64,000 nt of DNA from Sphaerulina vaccinii (GCA_022570795.1 JAKUDP010000001.1:3038001-3102000), one strand, 5' to 3'. Shown: positions 21,882-33,988, counted from the stretch's first letter. Translations and numbers: made by a program. The notes: generated by a model not told the origin, from the sequence alone.

Positions 21882-24651
21882 TCAAGACAAGAACGAATTC
21901 CGGCTCACCTCCCACTTCGCATCAAAGAAACCCATGGCCAACACGCCTTCCAGTCCCACAGCCAGCATCCTTCGATTAGCAATTACGAAATCCGGCTGTC
22001 CGCTACCTGGCATCATGGGCACGAGCTTTGCGGCTGTCGCCAGACTCGCTTCATCAGAACCCCAAGCCACAAGTTCAAGCCGCCCAAGTGCCAAAGGTCG
22101 AAGGAATATCGCCGCCAGACCTAATCCTGCGATATCGGTGTAGACTTCATCTTGTCCGAATGAGTTACGAAGTCGTACTTCGTTATGTTGGATTGTGATG
22201 GGGAAGTCCTTGTGGTAGCTGGCCGGAAGACTGTCACCAACGGCTACACTAATGATGTTTCCAGTCGCTTCGAGGGCGGACGCATAGGATGATGATATTG
22301 ATGTGTCGGCAGCGAAGTATTGACACAGATTTCGCGAGATCTGAAGTGCGACATGTCTGGCTTTGGAGGAGTGTTCGACTATCTGGAAGGTGCCTTGTGT
22401 GCGCAATATTGAGTCCATTTGACCCAATTGACGTCCGAGCCTTGAGGGAACTGCTGGTATGCTCTCACTTGTGCTGTCCTCAATGTGCCATGTACTTCCA
22501 ACTTTGGTCAGAGTCCAATTGCTTAGTAGTTGTAGATGCGGCAGCGAAATGTTACGAGCGTCCAGATTGACGAAGGAGCAACTCTGGAAGTAAGCCGGCA
22601 AGTGGAACGTTCTGATATTCTTGGTGCGCAGTACGCAGCCTCGTGCCAGCGAATCGAAGAGAACATCAAGACGGCCGAGCTGTCCAGGAGTCGTCAATTG
22701 CACGATATGAACACCATTCTTCGGTCCAGTATCGCCCGGATTTGCTACTGTTATAGTGAAATCCGCTGGCTCCAATGCAGCAGCTGGGACATCAAGAGCT
22801 GCAAGTTGTTGTTGGTAGAACACCTGAAGTGCCTCAGTTGTGTAAGCACCCTCCCAGAAGTGTGGTTTGCCTTCCAGTTCTACGAACGTGCTGTTGGCGC
22901 CTGCCTCGTAGATGAGCTGGCTTTGCAATCTGCCATGATACGGAGGCACATTGTCATCAGCTCCGCCATGTTGCTGAAACACCGGTATACCTTGTGCATT
23001 GGACAGAAGCATCTCGTGTCTGTAGCTGCTCAATGCCGACTGAGTCACGGCAGTCCTACCAGGATCTGCAGGCTGCCAGAACGTATAGGAAACGTAGTTC
23101 TGTATGGAGGAATAGCCAGAAAGTACAGCAGCAGCAATGACTTTGTCGGGCCGATGCAGCAATGTGTACCAAGTGCCTTGTCCACCGTTGCTGTGTCCTG
23201 CCACAAGCCACCTGTCGACATCCACACCAGGACCCATCCATTCGTTCTGCTTAATCCAATCAGGAATCATGGCAATAGCAGCTTCTACATCTGGAAAGCC
23301 CCAGGCATGCCAATCGTCACCACTCCAGGATGTTACACCAGTAGCGAGCAGAACCCACGCGTGAAGATCTGGAAGTGGCTCGAAGGTGAGACGATGACTA
23401 TCCCACTCGGCCTCCACTCCAGCTCCGTGCAGCCCGAGCAGCACAGGCAGAGAAGCATTGTGCCCAACTTCATCAATAGCTTTCTGTGACGGTGGCCGAA
23501 GGATCGCGTATGAGACAATACCACCTGGATGTAGGTACGTGACTTTGTGCGGCTCACCTTGGCGGCGATGCACAGGATTTGCCAGCATCGTCACTGACAA
23601 CCCATGTGCATCGCCTCTCCGATACTTGAATACCAGCTTGATGCGCCAGTCTGATCTGACACAGCTTACGCGAAATGCCACTGGTCGTGATTGACCAGGT
23701 ACCAGGTGTATGTCGATCGGAGAGGCCAGCTCCACCAGACATGCATTGTGCGTTGCTTCGATGGCATAGATATAGAGATCTTCATCGTCATCGTTGCGAA
23801 GCACCACAGATGCCCAGGGACTGGCAAGAACAGAACCCATAGTTGAGTCAAGCACGTCCGATATGAGGACTCCAGTCTGCTGTCGCAGTACCGGATGCAG
23901 TCCAGACCATGTTCCAGCTAGGGAGAAGCCGATCTGCATGCTGGGCTCTCCAACGCCGCCCATAGCCCTGACATCGCGCACAAGTCGAACCTCGATGCGG
24001 TGGTTACCTGGCGCAAGTCGGAGCGTGAGAGGAGCTCTTTTGTAGCTGTAGAAGTCGCCACCAAAGTAGTGTTCATCGTTCACCCAGAACTCGAGTATTT
24101 GCGGAGTCTGGAGGCTCAAGATTCGAGTTCTGCCTGGCTGGACGACGATTTCTCCTCGGATCCATGCCTGCCATTGATATGCTGCCCAGCCATAGACACT
24201 ACGCAGAGTCTCCCATTCGATGTCCGGGAAATCCACCAGAAGGTCTACGCCAGCTCCATTTTTCTGTAGGTACGTGTTGTTCGCTACGATACTCGACCAT
24301 TGGACACTGCCATTAACGGCAAGTGAGCTGCGGAACGACACATTGGTCTCGTATTCCAGGTTGTGGAAGCCTCCGACATGTTCAAGAGGGTCTGCGCCCC
24401 AGACAGCCTCTATTTCTATATCAGCGTCGGTCAGTCAATAACATACACGCCTGTCTTGCCTCGCGTTCCTATCTGGAATGGTCCAAGGACATCCCACCTC
24501 TCCGAGAATTGGTAAGGTGGCGCTTGTATAGCTGATGGATATATGATGGTCCTCTGGACATTGTTGAAGCTCGCCAGCAGCGAGTACAGTCGATCCAGCA
24601 GCATAGTCTTAGAGTAGTTCGCGGGAAGTGCAGTGATGTCGCATCCCAACC
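21882..24651 (-). CDS. Large secreted alpha/beta hydrolase (S9/esterase type), 5' end unresolved
   Basis: Serine hydrolase with C-terminal alpha/beta-hydrolase fold. Exons seen are about 24651-24460 and 24409-21882, joined by a 50-nt GC-AG intron (donor GAG|GCAAGA). The join reads GPFQIGTREAVWGADPLE. Catalytic features are the nucleophile elbow GHSNGGQG, the Asp in QQHGGADDNVPPYHGR and the His in GKPHFWEG. An N-terminal beta-rich region with WNAxW-like blocks and many N-glycosylation sequons suggests an extracellular enzyme. The upstream exon begins after a TAG acceptor at 24652, so a start exon with signal peptide must lie in 24653-25001, but I could not fix it. Substrate is unknown; peptides or esters are possible. 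Confidence 0.82.
24410..24459 (-). other. GC-AG intron in the secreted hydrolase gene
   Basis: The donor is GAG|GCAAGA, which fits the stronger exon-side pairing seen at GC donors. The acceptor is AAATAG and a CTGAC branch-like site lies inside. The 50-nt length fits its neighbours. A GT donor further on (GTATGT) would leave an intron of about 30 nt and break the frame. Confidence 0.75.
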
Positions 24652-25001
24652 CTAGCAAGGCAGAATGAGACCGGCATCAGCCCTGTACAAATTCCATGAA
24701 CCATTACTTTCCCACGGGACTGCGAAGTCTATGCCATTGTGAAGTCTTTCTCTCGTGATCAGTCCAAGTGTTGATGTTGCAGAGAAGGAGAGAAAGCAGA
24801 CGAGGCCGGTACTTGCACGAGACGAACGATTGCTAGCCGTCCGTGATAAAGACCCGGTCGAAGGCAATATTATCCGACCTTCACCAAAAGCCACGCGTAG
24901 GAGACACCTCTCCTCGTCGCCCACGCCCAGGTCCACTGCAGCACTACAACAACATGCGCCAATGATATAGGACATGATCCTACTCAACATCCGCGAAAGT
25001 A
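24652..25001. other. Divergent promoter between hydrolase and TPT transporter genes
   Basis: 350 bp. It must include the missing first exon of the minus-strand hydrolase gene and the promoter of the plus-strand transporter. An open minus-strand frame covers most of it, but none of its ATGs splices cleanly into the known exon. Confidence 0.5.
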
Positions 25002-26753
25002 ATGAGTCCGCATGCGACAGGAGCATCTGAGCGCAGGCGCTCCTCTTCTGTCAAGCCGACCAGCAACTTCAAGTTTCCCGACTTTGTACAGGAACAAGCC
25101 ACATTCGAGGACGAAGCTGAAGACATCTCTCGGGGACCCAGTCCACGGCCTCTTCCCAATGGACTGCCTCCAGGCCTACACTCCAGCGAGCGATGGCCGG
25201 CGCGTAAGAGTCGCGAGGCCAGCTCCAGACTGCTGAATGGCTGGGAAGCATACGTACCAGGCATTACCGGGGCGAAGACGAGACATGGCAGACAAAAGAG
25301 CTTGAGTGAAGCCATCAGCACGGTCAGGACAAGAGGGCGCGGGGCCAGCATCAACGAGAATGTGCACGAGATTGCAGACTCGCTCAAGGCGCCCGTGTCC
25401 ATGAAGCTAGTTGTAGGTGTATACCGACAAGTATCAGTTGCTGCGAATCTACGCTGATATATGCTTTTGTAGGGCCTATGCGCCTTCTGGTACATGACCT
25501 CGATCATTACGAACACCTCGTCCAAGGCTATCTTGACATCATTACCCATGCCTGTGACTTTGACGATCATACAATTCGCACTGGTGACCTTTTGGTGTGT
25601 CTTCCTGGCATGGCTCGCGAAACGAAATGCTTCAGTTCGGAACGCTCTACCAGTTCTCAAAAATGGCATCAGGAGGCCAAACAAGGAGATCATTATGGCG
25701 ACACTCCCTCTGACAGCTTTCCAAATCGGCGGCCATATCCTCAACTCGGACGCAATGTCCATGATACCAGTATCGCTGGTCCACACCATCAAAGGTCTCT
25801 CACCTCTGATGACAGTCATGGCATATCGCATCTTTCTCAACGTACGATATTCTGTTCCAACCTACCTGTCCCTAATACCCCTGACACTGGGCGTTATCCT
25901 GGCCTGTTCCGCAAGCTTCAGAGCCAATTTCCTGGGCCTCATATACGCCTTCGGCAGCGCCATCCTCTTCGTCACACAAAACATCGTCTCCAAGAAGATC
26001 TTCACCGATTCCGCAAGAGCGGAAGCAGACGGAGTCCCTGTAGGACGTCGAAAACCCGACAAATTGAACCTCCTCTGCTACTCCTCCTTGATGGCACTCC
26101 TCTTCACGATCCCCATCTGGATCTGGTCAGAAGGAATAACACTCCTCGGAGACTTTCTCTACGACGGCTCGATAGATCTTACAGTCCGACCCAACTCCCT
26201 CGACCACGGCCGTCTAACTCTGGAATTCCTCTTCAACGGTACATTCCACTTCGGCCAAAGTCTAGTAGCTTTCGTCTTACTAGGCATGACAAGCCCAGTA
26301 ACATACTCCGTCGCCAGCCTAATAAAACGCGTCGCAGTAATCGTCTTCGCAATCATCTGGTTCGGGAAACCCATGACAAAAATTCAAGGTGCAGGATTTC
26401 TTCTGACTTTCGCTGGGTTGTACTTGTATGACCGGACTTCTGATGCTGATAAGAAGGACAAACAATTGCGCGAAAGAGATGGTGCGGCGGTTCACCTATT
26501 GCCACTGAATCTTGGAGATGCTAAGAAGAATGACGCTGCACCCGCTGCTTTCATGCAATCGCCTTTGGCGATGGAGAATGGTGGCCAGCAGCATGGACTT
26601 GGTGGCATGAATGGTTATGCCAACGGGAATTATGGCAGTGGACCTGGAAGGCCGAGTAATGCTTCACCAAACGCTAATGGCGTTCCTATATCACTTGCAC
26701 CTGGGACGAAGGCACAACATACGTGGAGTCCTGGGGATAAAGTGAAGACATAG
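25002..26753 (+). CDS. TPT/DMT-family membrane transporter (Sly41-like)
   Basis: Member of the triose-phosphate/nucleotide-sugar translocator superfamily, expected in Golgi or ER membranes. Exons 25002-25412 and 25473-26753 (563 aa), with a 60-nt GT-AG intron. The join gives MKLVGLCAFWYMTSII, the first membrane helix. The first 137 residues are soluble, Ser-rich and basic. About ten hydrophobic helices follow, with family blocks SLVHTIKGLSPLMTVMAYR, ATLPLTAFQIGGHIL and SPVTYSVASLIKRVAVIV. The tail is cytosolic and rich in Asn/Gly. The Sly41 group suppresses ER-Golgi transport defects in yeast, and its substrate is unknown. The family is certain; the subfamily is an inference from the long N-terminus. 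Confidence 0.88.
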
Positions 26754-27134
26754 TCAAAACATCCTATCAATTAACCATGCGCACCTACATTCGCAATTAC
26801 TTTCGATCTGCAAGCGCCTCCCTTGATAGGCTCTCTCTGAATTACGAACGATTTCTGTGAGGAGGTGGGTGGGGGCCGCTTGCAAAGCCGCAGTGAATGC
26901 AAAAGTCCGTGAGAATGGTGTATGTATGTCATGTTCCACTGTCGAATTGCATCACTAAATGTATGAACATGCAGGTGTGTACATATATCACTCTCTCTCC
27001 CTCTCTCTTCCCATGGTATCTCAATCAGCTCTTCCTTACACAAGCCAGTCTTTTGGCCAACAACATTTCTTCATAGTATAACCTCCTCGTCCTGCTCTTT
27101 CCACCATATGATTTGTCTTGTGCAGACTCAGGAC
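26754..27134. other. Shared 3' region of convergent genes
   Basis: 381 bp between the stops of the TPT transporter (+) and the peroxisomal carrier (-). It contains a CT-rich run near 26990-27010. Nothing else was recognised. Confidence 0.5.
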
Positions 27135-28168
27135 TTACGCCTTCTTCGCAGCAATAGTACGTCGAGCCTTAATAGTCATATCATAAAGCGCATCCTTAAA
27201 CGCAAAAAGAAAAGCCGCTGTAATAACCGACTGCGTAACCTTAGGTCCAATACCTCCATAAAGACCCGCAGTTCCCTCCTCAGTATAAATCTGCTTAAGA
27301 GTAGCAATCATACCCTGCTTCTTCGCATCCTTAGAAGCAACATGCGCTCTCGATTTCACTGTAATGTAAGGGTATGTAATACTCGTAGCAGCAAGTTTCC
27401 CCAACGCTCCCAATAAGAAAGAATCCGTTGGTCCGACTTTCCTCCTCTTCTCTAGAGCTTGTTTGAGCTGTTCGAAGATTGTGTATTGTAGAATTGGGTT
27501 TATGACCAAGACTAATGCTGGGAGTACACCGGCGAAGAGACGGAAGAAACCGTCTTCGCGGATGATTTTTAGGAGGGTGGAGATTGTGCCTGGCTGCGAT
27601 GTCTTGCGAGGTTTCTCTGAAGAAGAGGTTGGGAGAGTTTCGGTGGATTCGTTCTCGCGGGCGGTCATTCGGGTGTTGATTACCCAGATGGGGTTGGTGA
27701 GGAGGACTGTGGCTGAGCCTGCGAGTGCGCCTGCTGCCATGGATTCGAGGGTGGAGAGTTGTTTTTTGCCGGTGGACTTTTGGAAGAAGGCGCGGGAGAA
27801 CTCGTACCCTAAGATCATACTGTGTTAGTGGGAGTGTGTATGGGAATAGGAAAGTGGGTAGACCGACAGTAGTAGTAGACGAAGTTGGTGACTGTGATGC
27901 CGAAGAGGGCACTGTCCAGACCAGCGTACAGTCCTACAACACCTTCGCGGTCGATGATGCGCTTAGCTGCATTCAATGTGCCTGTCGACGCCTTCTTCTT
28001 CTCGACTTGTGCTCGCGTGGAGAGGGTGATGAGCGGATATGTCAACGCCATCGACAGCAGACCGCCGCCTGCTCCAGCGAGTGCGTGCGCGACATTGTCA
28101 CTCTGCTGCTCGACAGCCGTTTGTTGTGCTGCGACTGGCTGTGTACTCGTCTTAGCCGATGTATTCAT
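27135..28168 (-). CDS. Peroxisomal adenine nucleotide carrier (PMP47/PMP34/SLC25A17 type)
   Basis: Mitochondrial-carrier-fold protein that exchanges ATP/AMP across the peroxisomal membrane for fatty-acid activation. Exons 28168-27868 and 27808-27135 (324 aa), 59-nt intron with CTAAC branch. The donor is weak (GTCGGT) but the join restores NFVYYYWYEFSR. Three carrier repeats are visible with TYPLITLSTRAQ, TNPIWVINTRM and TYPYITVKSRAH signatures. NPILQYTIFEQLK is typical of PMP47. An alternative start exists: ATG at 28214 with a 12-nt exon (MSEK) splicing at 28203/28150 through a 52-nt intron, giving 322 aa in the same frame. Head to head with the RNase H2 gene. Confidence 0.9.
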
Positions 28169-28214
28169 TGTTATTGCTTCTTGTACACTGCTATGAGCTC
28201 ACCTTCTCCGACAT

Positions 28215-28561
28215 GATGGGCGATGCGTTTCGAGTTGTTTGTGTCTCTGGATATCAGCGAGGAGTGAGGAACCGGAGGTCAAGACAGCGTTATGCTACTT
28301 TCTTTTGCTTCATCAGAGAAGGAGGTCACACGCTACAATAATGTATTGCTTGTGAAAGAGAGATGCGCTCATACAGCAGTACCGAGGTATGGATTGCATG
28401 TCTGCCATCGCCGAAAAGCGGCGGGATTCTCCACCATTTCTTTCCTTCCGTCCTTGCTATGGTCTTCCGTAGGAAACACGTCCTCGAGCGCGTCTTTCAA
28501 ACACGAAACTATAACGCTCATCCACACCAACTTTCCCAACTCCCCAACCGAATCTGACACA
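28215..28561. promoter_or_regulatory. Bidirectional promoter, peroxisomal carrier / RNase H2A
   Basis: About 350 bp separate the two outward-facing starts, so both promoters must lie here. No clear TATA element was seen. Intron-like signals at the carrier side (GTGAGC at 28202) allow an extra 5' exon. Confidence 0.55.
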
Positions 28562-29619
28562 ATGGACGAGACTATGGAAGACCAGCCAGACACCCAAGAT
28601 ATACTCCAAGAAACGCCTCCCGCAGATGTCTTCATCGCACCTTCAATACACCACGAAAAGGTGCTCGCAGGAGACAGCTATACCCATCACTCAGCAATAC
28701 CGAAAACAGTCGAAGATGATATGACCACAGATTGTGTGCTGGGAGTGGACGAAGCCGGCAGAGGTCCAGTCCTCGGTATGTCTTCCATCATACCACGATT
28801 ACACCCAAGCTAACATTGGCAGGACCCATGGTCTACGGCCTCTACTACCTCCCCACAACAATGCACAGGTCACTACTAGCAGAAAAGTACAAATTCGACG
28901 ACTCCAAAGTCCTGACTCCAGCATTCCGCTCAGAACTTATGGAAAAGCTCTGCACTCCAGAAACAGATCTCTACGAACACGGCGGATGGGCCATACGTTC
29001 CATGTCTGCCAAAGACATCTCCTCAGCTATGATGCGACCGAATGGAATGTATAACTTGAACAACCAAGCCATGGACGCCACGATCGATTTGATCCAAGAA
29101 GTCCTAGACAAAGGAGTCAATGTTCGTGAAGTGTACATTGACACGATCGGGAGACCTGAAGTTTATCAGAAGAAATTGGAGAAGATCTTTCCTGCGCTGA
29201 GTATTACCGTGGCGAAGAAAGCTGATAGTCTGTATCCATGCGTTTCTGCGGCTTCTGTGTGCGCGAAAGTCACGAGAGATGCTGCGTTGGATGTTCTTTA
29301 TACGAGTTACGCTGGAGATGATGATTCTGGGGAGATTGCTTGGGGTTCGGGATATCCGAGTGATGCGAGATGTGCGAATTGGTTGAAGTACAATATGGAT
29401 CCGCTGTTTGGATGGGGGAATGAATGTCGATTCAGTTGGGGTACTGCGAAAGAGTTGCTTGAGGTCAAAGGGGCGCCTTGTCGGGTTGACTGGCCGGAGG
29501 CTGATGAGCAGGATGATAATATGAAGCTGACTGGCTTCTTCATGGGCGCAGACGATGACGAGAAGGAAGATGAGCTAGGTGGATGGTATGGAAGAAGGGT
29601 GACCGAGGAGGTCTTCTGA
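28562..29619 (+). CDS. RNH201: Ribonuclease H2 subunit A
   Basis: Catalytic subunit of RNase H2, which removes ribonucleotides from DNA and RNA from RNA/DNA hybrids in the nucleus. Exons 28562-28775 and 28823-29619 (336 aa), 47-nt intron with CTAAC branch. The intron interrupts the active-site motif, and the join reads GVDEAGRGPVLGPM with Asp63 and Glu64 catalytic. Further motifs are VYIDTIGRPEVYQKKLEK and KADSLYPCVSAASVCAKVTRD. The length matches the eukaryotic family. A 60-residue acidic N-terminal extension precedes the domain, and the C-terminus is acidic. Its stop lies 21 bp from the stop of the convergent OPT gene. Confidence 0.96.
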
Positions 29620-29639
29620 AGCATATTATGATCTGACAT

Positions 29640-32153
29640 CTACCCACAATAACTATCGCCAACACACCCAACAGCACTGCCATACACCGAACCACCGACA
29701 CCAGTGATCTCCAACAGAGCTGCTATGAGGCCACCGATACCTTCACCAGCTATCAAGCCAGCCGGCACCGCATAACCATTTCTGGCATAGGACTTCCGCC
29801 ATTTCGTAGACCAGATAAGTGTCACGACAGCTCCGGCAGCCATGGCAATAGCATACTGCGTCGAAGGCACCATGAATGCGAGTCCGAAGACGGATAGGTT
29901 CGGCACGAATCTCAGGAAGCGCGCCGGAATCAGCTTGTACCGTGCATAGACGACGATGATGGAGAGGACACCGAAGGCAATGGCGAGATAGCCACTGATG
30001 GGTGGTATCGGCAAGGAAGATAGAGTGATGGCTTCGGCGACAGCGACCTACGATATAATGTCAGCAGTGTAAGACGAAGTCTCGTGACAAGCGAGCAAGG
30101 TCGGCAATTTGCGATCAGATCAGAGAAATCTCGGTCCGCACGCGAGCACCTGGCTGACTCGTCTCTAGATAGATCGCAGCCGCCATCGTCGCACTTCTCA
30201 AAGGGCACTTTCGACATTTGATCGCACGCCACGAAACATTGTATCGAATCTGAGATTTCCACTCACCCAAGCACCAAGCGCAGGTGTACTGAACGAGCAC
30301 TCTTCAATCGACGCGTCCAGAATACAAGGATACGCCGTGGTAAACAGTAGAAAGAGACCCACGCTCAGCCAAACCGCAACGAAACTCCCGCAGGCTTGTC
30401 CATAGAATTGCGCTCGATGAGATGCTCCAAGAAGGTATCCAGTTCGAAGATCGGAAACCATATCTGTTGACTGTGCTGCAGCTCCAGTAGCCACAATGCC
30501 GCCAACGAGGTTAATGAGTTGCTTATCGTGTAAGCTGTAATGACCAGGTGAAGTGACGCCTCCGAAGACCAATTGTGAAGCTTTCCCGCAGTAGGAAGCT
30601 GGAGCTATATCTGCTGATGCTGCTGACTGGGTTGCAATGCAGGAGAAGAGGAAACCTAGGATTACGGACAAGATGGCGAGGCCGACGGACATGTTGTATT
30701 GCAAGCTGAGAACAATGCAAGTGAAGATTATTGTCAAAGTTGTGCCAGACGCCCACATCCAGACTGGGACTCTTTCGTTAGATGGTGCTGGATCGTCGTC
30801 TTCGTGGTTGTCGCGCAGTAGGAAAGCACTGGCTTTGTCTTTGGTCTGAGCCCATCGCTGCGTGTTGGGAAGTTTGTTGGCGGCGTATTCTGCGACGACG
30901 AGTTTGAGGCCTGTGTAGAGTGCTGGGGCGTTCACGGCGACTTCTGTGAAAGTGGCGCACATTAGGATCATTAGCCCTGGCCAGAGGAGGAAGTAACGTG
31001 CTGAAGGCTTGTTGACTGGATCGTCTAGGTCTAGGGATTTGTAGTTGACTGGAAGTAGTAGGTCAGTAAGTGTGTCTGATGTTGCGGAAGTGTTTCCTCA
31101 GTGATTGTCTTTGAGCTTATTGCCATAGTAGCCGCGAGCCAAGCGAAGTCTTGAGAAAACGGCGCGACTTCGATCATCACTTACTGTTATCTGAATTGCT
31201 TGCCGAAACCTTTCCAAAGGTTAAGCCAGTCCGCAGTGTAGCTGGACCGATCACACCCCATGCCAGTATAGATCCGGAGAGATAGCTCAAGCCGACATTG
31301 ATTCCAGTGAGCATACCTACCCCAAAGAAGGCTGGAGTAAGCTCGACGTACCAACCCCAGTTACTAGCAGCTATGATGCTCTTCCATGGAGTAGTCTTGT
31401 AGATCCACCAAGCAATGTTCCAGTCCCACATTACGCCTGGAGCGTAGATACTTGTCGCTTTGAAGACACAAGAAGCCGCAAATGTGCTCACGAGGACTCG
31501 TGCTTTACGCATAGCATCGCCGGCCAGACCAGCTTCGTGCAAGCTCCTGATTGTGACCGCCGTCGCTGTAGGTGTTGGAAAGATCCCTTTCAGTCGAATG
31601 ATATAGAACTTCCGTAGTGCGACTCCGAAGAAGCAACCATAGAAGGCACAGACTGCCGTGAAAGTGATCAATCGCCAGAAGTCCTCTCTTGGCGTGGGTG
31701 ACATGAGGTTGAGGCGGTATAGAGCCGGGATGGCACCTTCGAAGAGAATGGACAAGCTGCCCGCACCAGTTGCAATACTTTGCACTGCGACGTTCTCGCG
31801 AGGTCCAAAGTAGCCTCCTCCCAGGAAAGTGGGCAGTTTGTTGCTCGCTGGTTTGAGGATGGCGAGCCCAGTATCGCTCCAAAGAGAGAGGCGCCGAAAG
31901 TCCAGCCTGTCTTGAGGCATAGATACATGTTGCTTGCAGACACGACTGCGCCGAGGATGCAGCCTACGATCAAGGCGCGAATTGTGAATTGAGCTGGCTC
32001 ATTTGGCTGGCCTGGCAGGTCCGGGAATGGTTTGCGAATATCCAGTGGCTCCTCGTCTTGCTCTGAATAGTCATCCTGACTGGAACGCTCGTCAATGACC
32101 GAAAACGTGGGCTTGGTCTTATCATCGAAACTCGAAGACACTTCGGGCTGCAT
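29640..32153 (-). pseudogene. OPT-family oligopeptide transporter with a one-base frameshift
   Basis: Proton-coupled oligopeptide/metal-chelate transporter of the plasma membrane. Exons 32153-31185, 31048-30267 and 30047-29640, introns 136 and 219 nt with good sites. Reading starts MQPEVSSSFDD at the first ATG and enters the first helix and loop MYLCLKTGWTFGASLFGAIL. At the GGG run 31867-31869 the frame breaks: the next family block, LAILKPASNKLPTFLGGGYF, is in another frame, consistent with loss of one base. After it all blocks and introns are in frame to the stop (about 719 residues if the missing base is counted). About 14-16 membrane helices are present. No nearby splice signals could correct the frame. 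It is either a young pseudogene or a base error in the sequence; everything else looks intact. Confidence 0.82.
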
Positions 32154-32738
32154 GCTGGCTCTGGACGTCAACCAGATGCAAAGGTGGAAAGACTTACATG
32201 CTGCTTGAAGTGCTCAATCGTCTATATGCCGTCCCTCTAGCACGCCATATAAGACTGCATAACGTTGATAGCAGGATGGGCCGCCCAGCCTTCGAAGTGC
32301 ATAGGCGAAGCTGTAGCCAAGACAATGTGGACTGTGGTGGTATCGGTCTATCTTCGTGAGCTGCACAGACGGCACTGCTTGTGATAGAAACACTCGTTTA
32401 GTGATATTGCGTGCTCGAGAGGCCTTGAGCTGCAGGAGGATTCATGTCAATTTCATGACTTCTCGAATGTCTATCGCATTAGTGAGAAGTCCTGGTGAGG
32501 TCGCTCTAGTCGCGTGGTGTCGTGAAATGCGCAGAGTACTGGTCTGAACGACATTTTCGATGTTCGTCAATGCTCAGAAGATGGTGATGGTCACATTGGG
32601 GAGGAGTGAAGTAGAACTATGTCGGAAATGCTTACCGTTGTTGATTTCGACTTTTGGGCAAGTGGAGCCGAGTCTATGGCTCTATCCCAAGCTCGCGCTC
32701 GCCCTCAAACACACGAATAATTACAAACATCGATAACT
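32154..32738. other. Divergent promoter region, OPT / Swc5
   Basis: 585 bp between outward-facing starts. It contains no credible gene. An open frame near 32356-32547 has no support. Confidence 0.5.
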
Positions 32739-33779
32739 ATGGACGAGGATATGGAAGATGTGGAGCGCAAGGAGGAGGAGTCAGGAGAGGAGTATGATGA
32801 AAATGCCGACGAAGACTTCGACCCAGACCAGGTGAAGGAGGATGCCGACATATCAGAATCATCTGCCGACGACGATGAGGAGCAGGACGTCTCTGCCAAA
32901 ACACTCAAGAAGAAGCCCAGCAAGCGCAAAGCAGATGCTCCAGCAATCGATCTGGACTCTGGAGATGAAGCCACTATCAAAGAACGCAAAGCAAAGAGGA
33001 AGAAGAAGGATACAGCACAGGATGAGGACTCTGGTGGAGAAGGAGGCTTCGTACGGACGCGTAGGCAACGTGCTGTTGAGAAGGAGGAGCGCAGAAACCG
33101 CAAGAAGGGCGTGCGCGAAGGGGCCGTGACCATCGATGTGGACAAGCTGTGGGCAGAGCTCAGCAGTATCCCTGTGGGAAGAGTCGCTCTTCCGCCTCCT
33201 AAGATTGATGTGGACGATATGGATGTTGATGCGGAGGGCAACAAAGAGAACACCGACATGCCAGCAAATCAATTGGTCAAAATCAAACAGAAGCGCAAGT
33301 ATGCTGGCGAAATCACATACATTGATATCGAGGTACCGCGAAGTTCGAAAGAAGCGAGGAAGTACTTTGAAGAACACCCCGAACTGGATCCTGATCGCGT
33401 AGATCCTAGCGCTACGACAGACTCAGCAGATCCATCGAAGGCGACCAATCGGCCTTTACGCAGGCCTTCGATGTTCGAGCCCAATCCCACCGGACTGGTC
33501 AAGAATGTTGCGCCTGACAAACTACGACTACGAGCACCCAGTCGGATTGATGTTCTTATGGCGCAGAAGAGGGAAGATGCGAAGAAGAGTGCGCAGAAGT
33601 TGAGCACGATGCAAATGAGTCAGCATGACTGGAAGAATTACGTTGAGAAGGAAGGCTTGAGGGATGAATTGGATACGTATGAGAGAAGTGGGAACCGCTT
33701 TCTGGCGAAGGAGGCTTTCTTGGATCGCGCTGCTGGAGCGAGAGAGGCTGCTGCGAGGGATGCGAGATTGAAGCTCTGA
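32739..33779 (+). CDS. SWC5: SWR1-complex subunit Swc5 (BCNT-C domain)
   Basis: Subunit of the SWR1 remodeller that places histone H2A.Z. Single exon, 346 aa. The first 60 residues are strongly acidic, as in Swc5, where this region contacts H2A-H2B. A Lys/Arg-rich middle (KKKPSKRK, KAKRKKK) gives nuclear localisation signals. The last 75 residues are the BCNT-C domain: RPSMFEPNPTGLVKN leads to SQHDWKNYVEKEGLRDELD and GNRFLAKEAFLDRA. The stop is 209 bp before the start of the downstream replication factor C gene on the same strand. Confidence 0.93.
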   Translation: MDEDMEDVERKEEESGEEYDENADEDFDPDQVKEDADISESSADDDEEQDVSAKTLKKKPSKRKADAPAIDLDSGDEATIKERKAKRKKKDTAQDEDSGGEGGFVRTRRQRAVEKEERRNRKKGVREGAVTIDVDKLWAELSSIPVGRVALPPPKIDVDDMDVDAEGNKENTDMPANQLVKIKQKRKYAGEITYIDIEVPRSSKEARKYFEEHPELDPDRVDPSATTDSADPSKATNRPLRRPSMFEPNPTGLVKNVAPDKLRLRAPSRIDVLMAQKREDAKKSAQKLSTMQMSQHDWKNYVEKEGLRDELDTYERSGNRFLAKEAFLDRAAGAREAAARDARLKL

Positions 33780-33988
33780 TGTTTGCTATATGATACCCGG
33801 CTTGTCCATAGTAGACTGCCACAATTTATCCAATTGCCATTTCTCCGACCACATTCTGTTTCCTTTGCATGTATGCATATTTTGAGGCGCGTGCACGGAC
33901 GCTTTCAAACGCGTCAACTCAACTTTCGCGTCGTCCACTTCCACTTTAGACCATCGCCAGCACCAACACAATCACTGAACAGCAAAGC

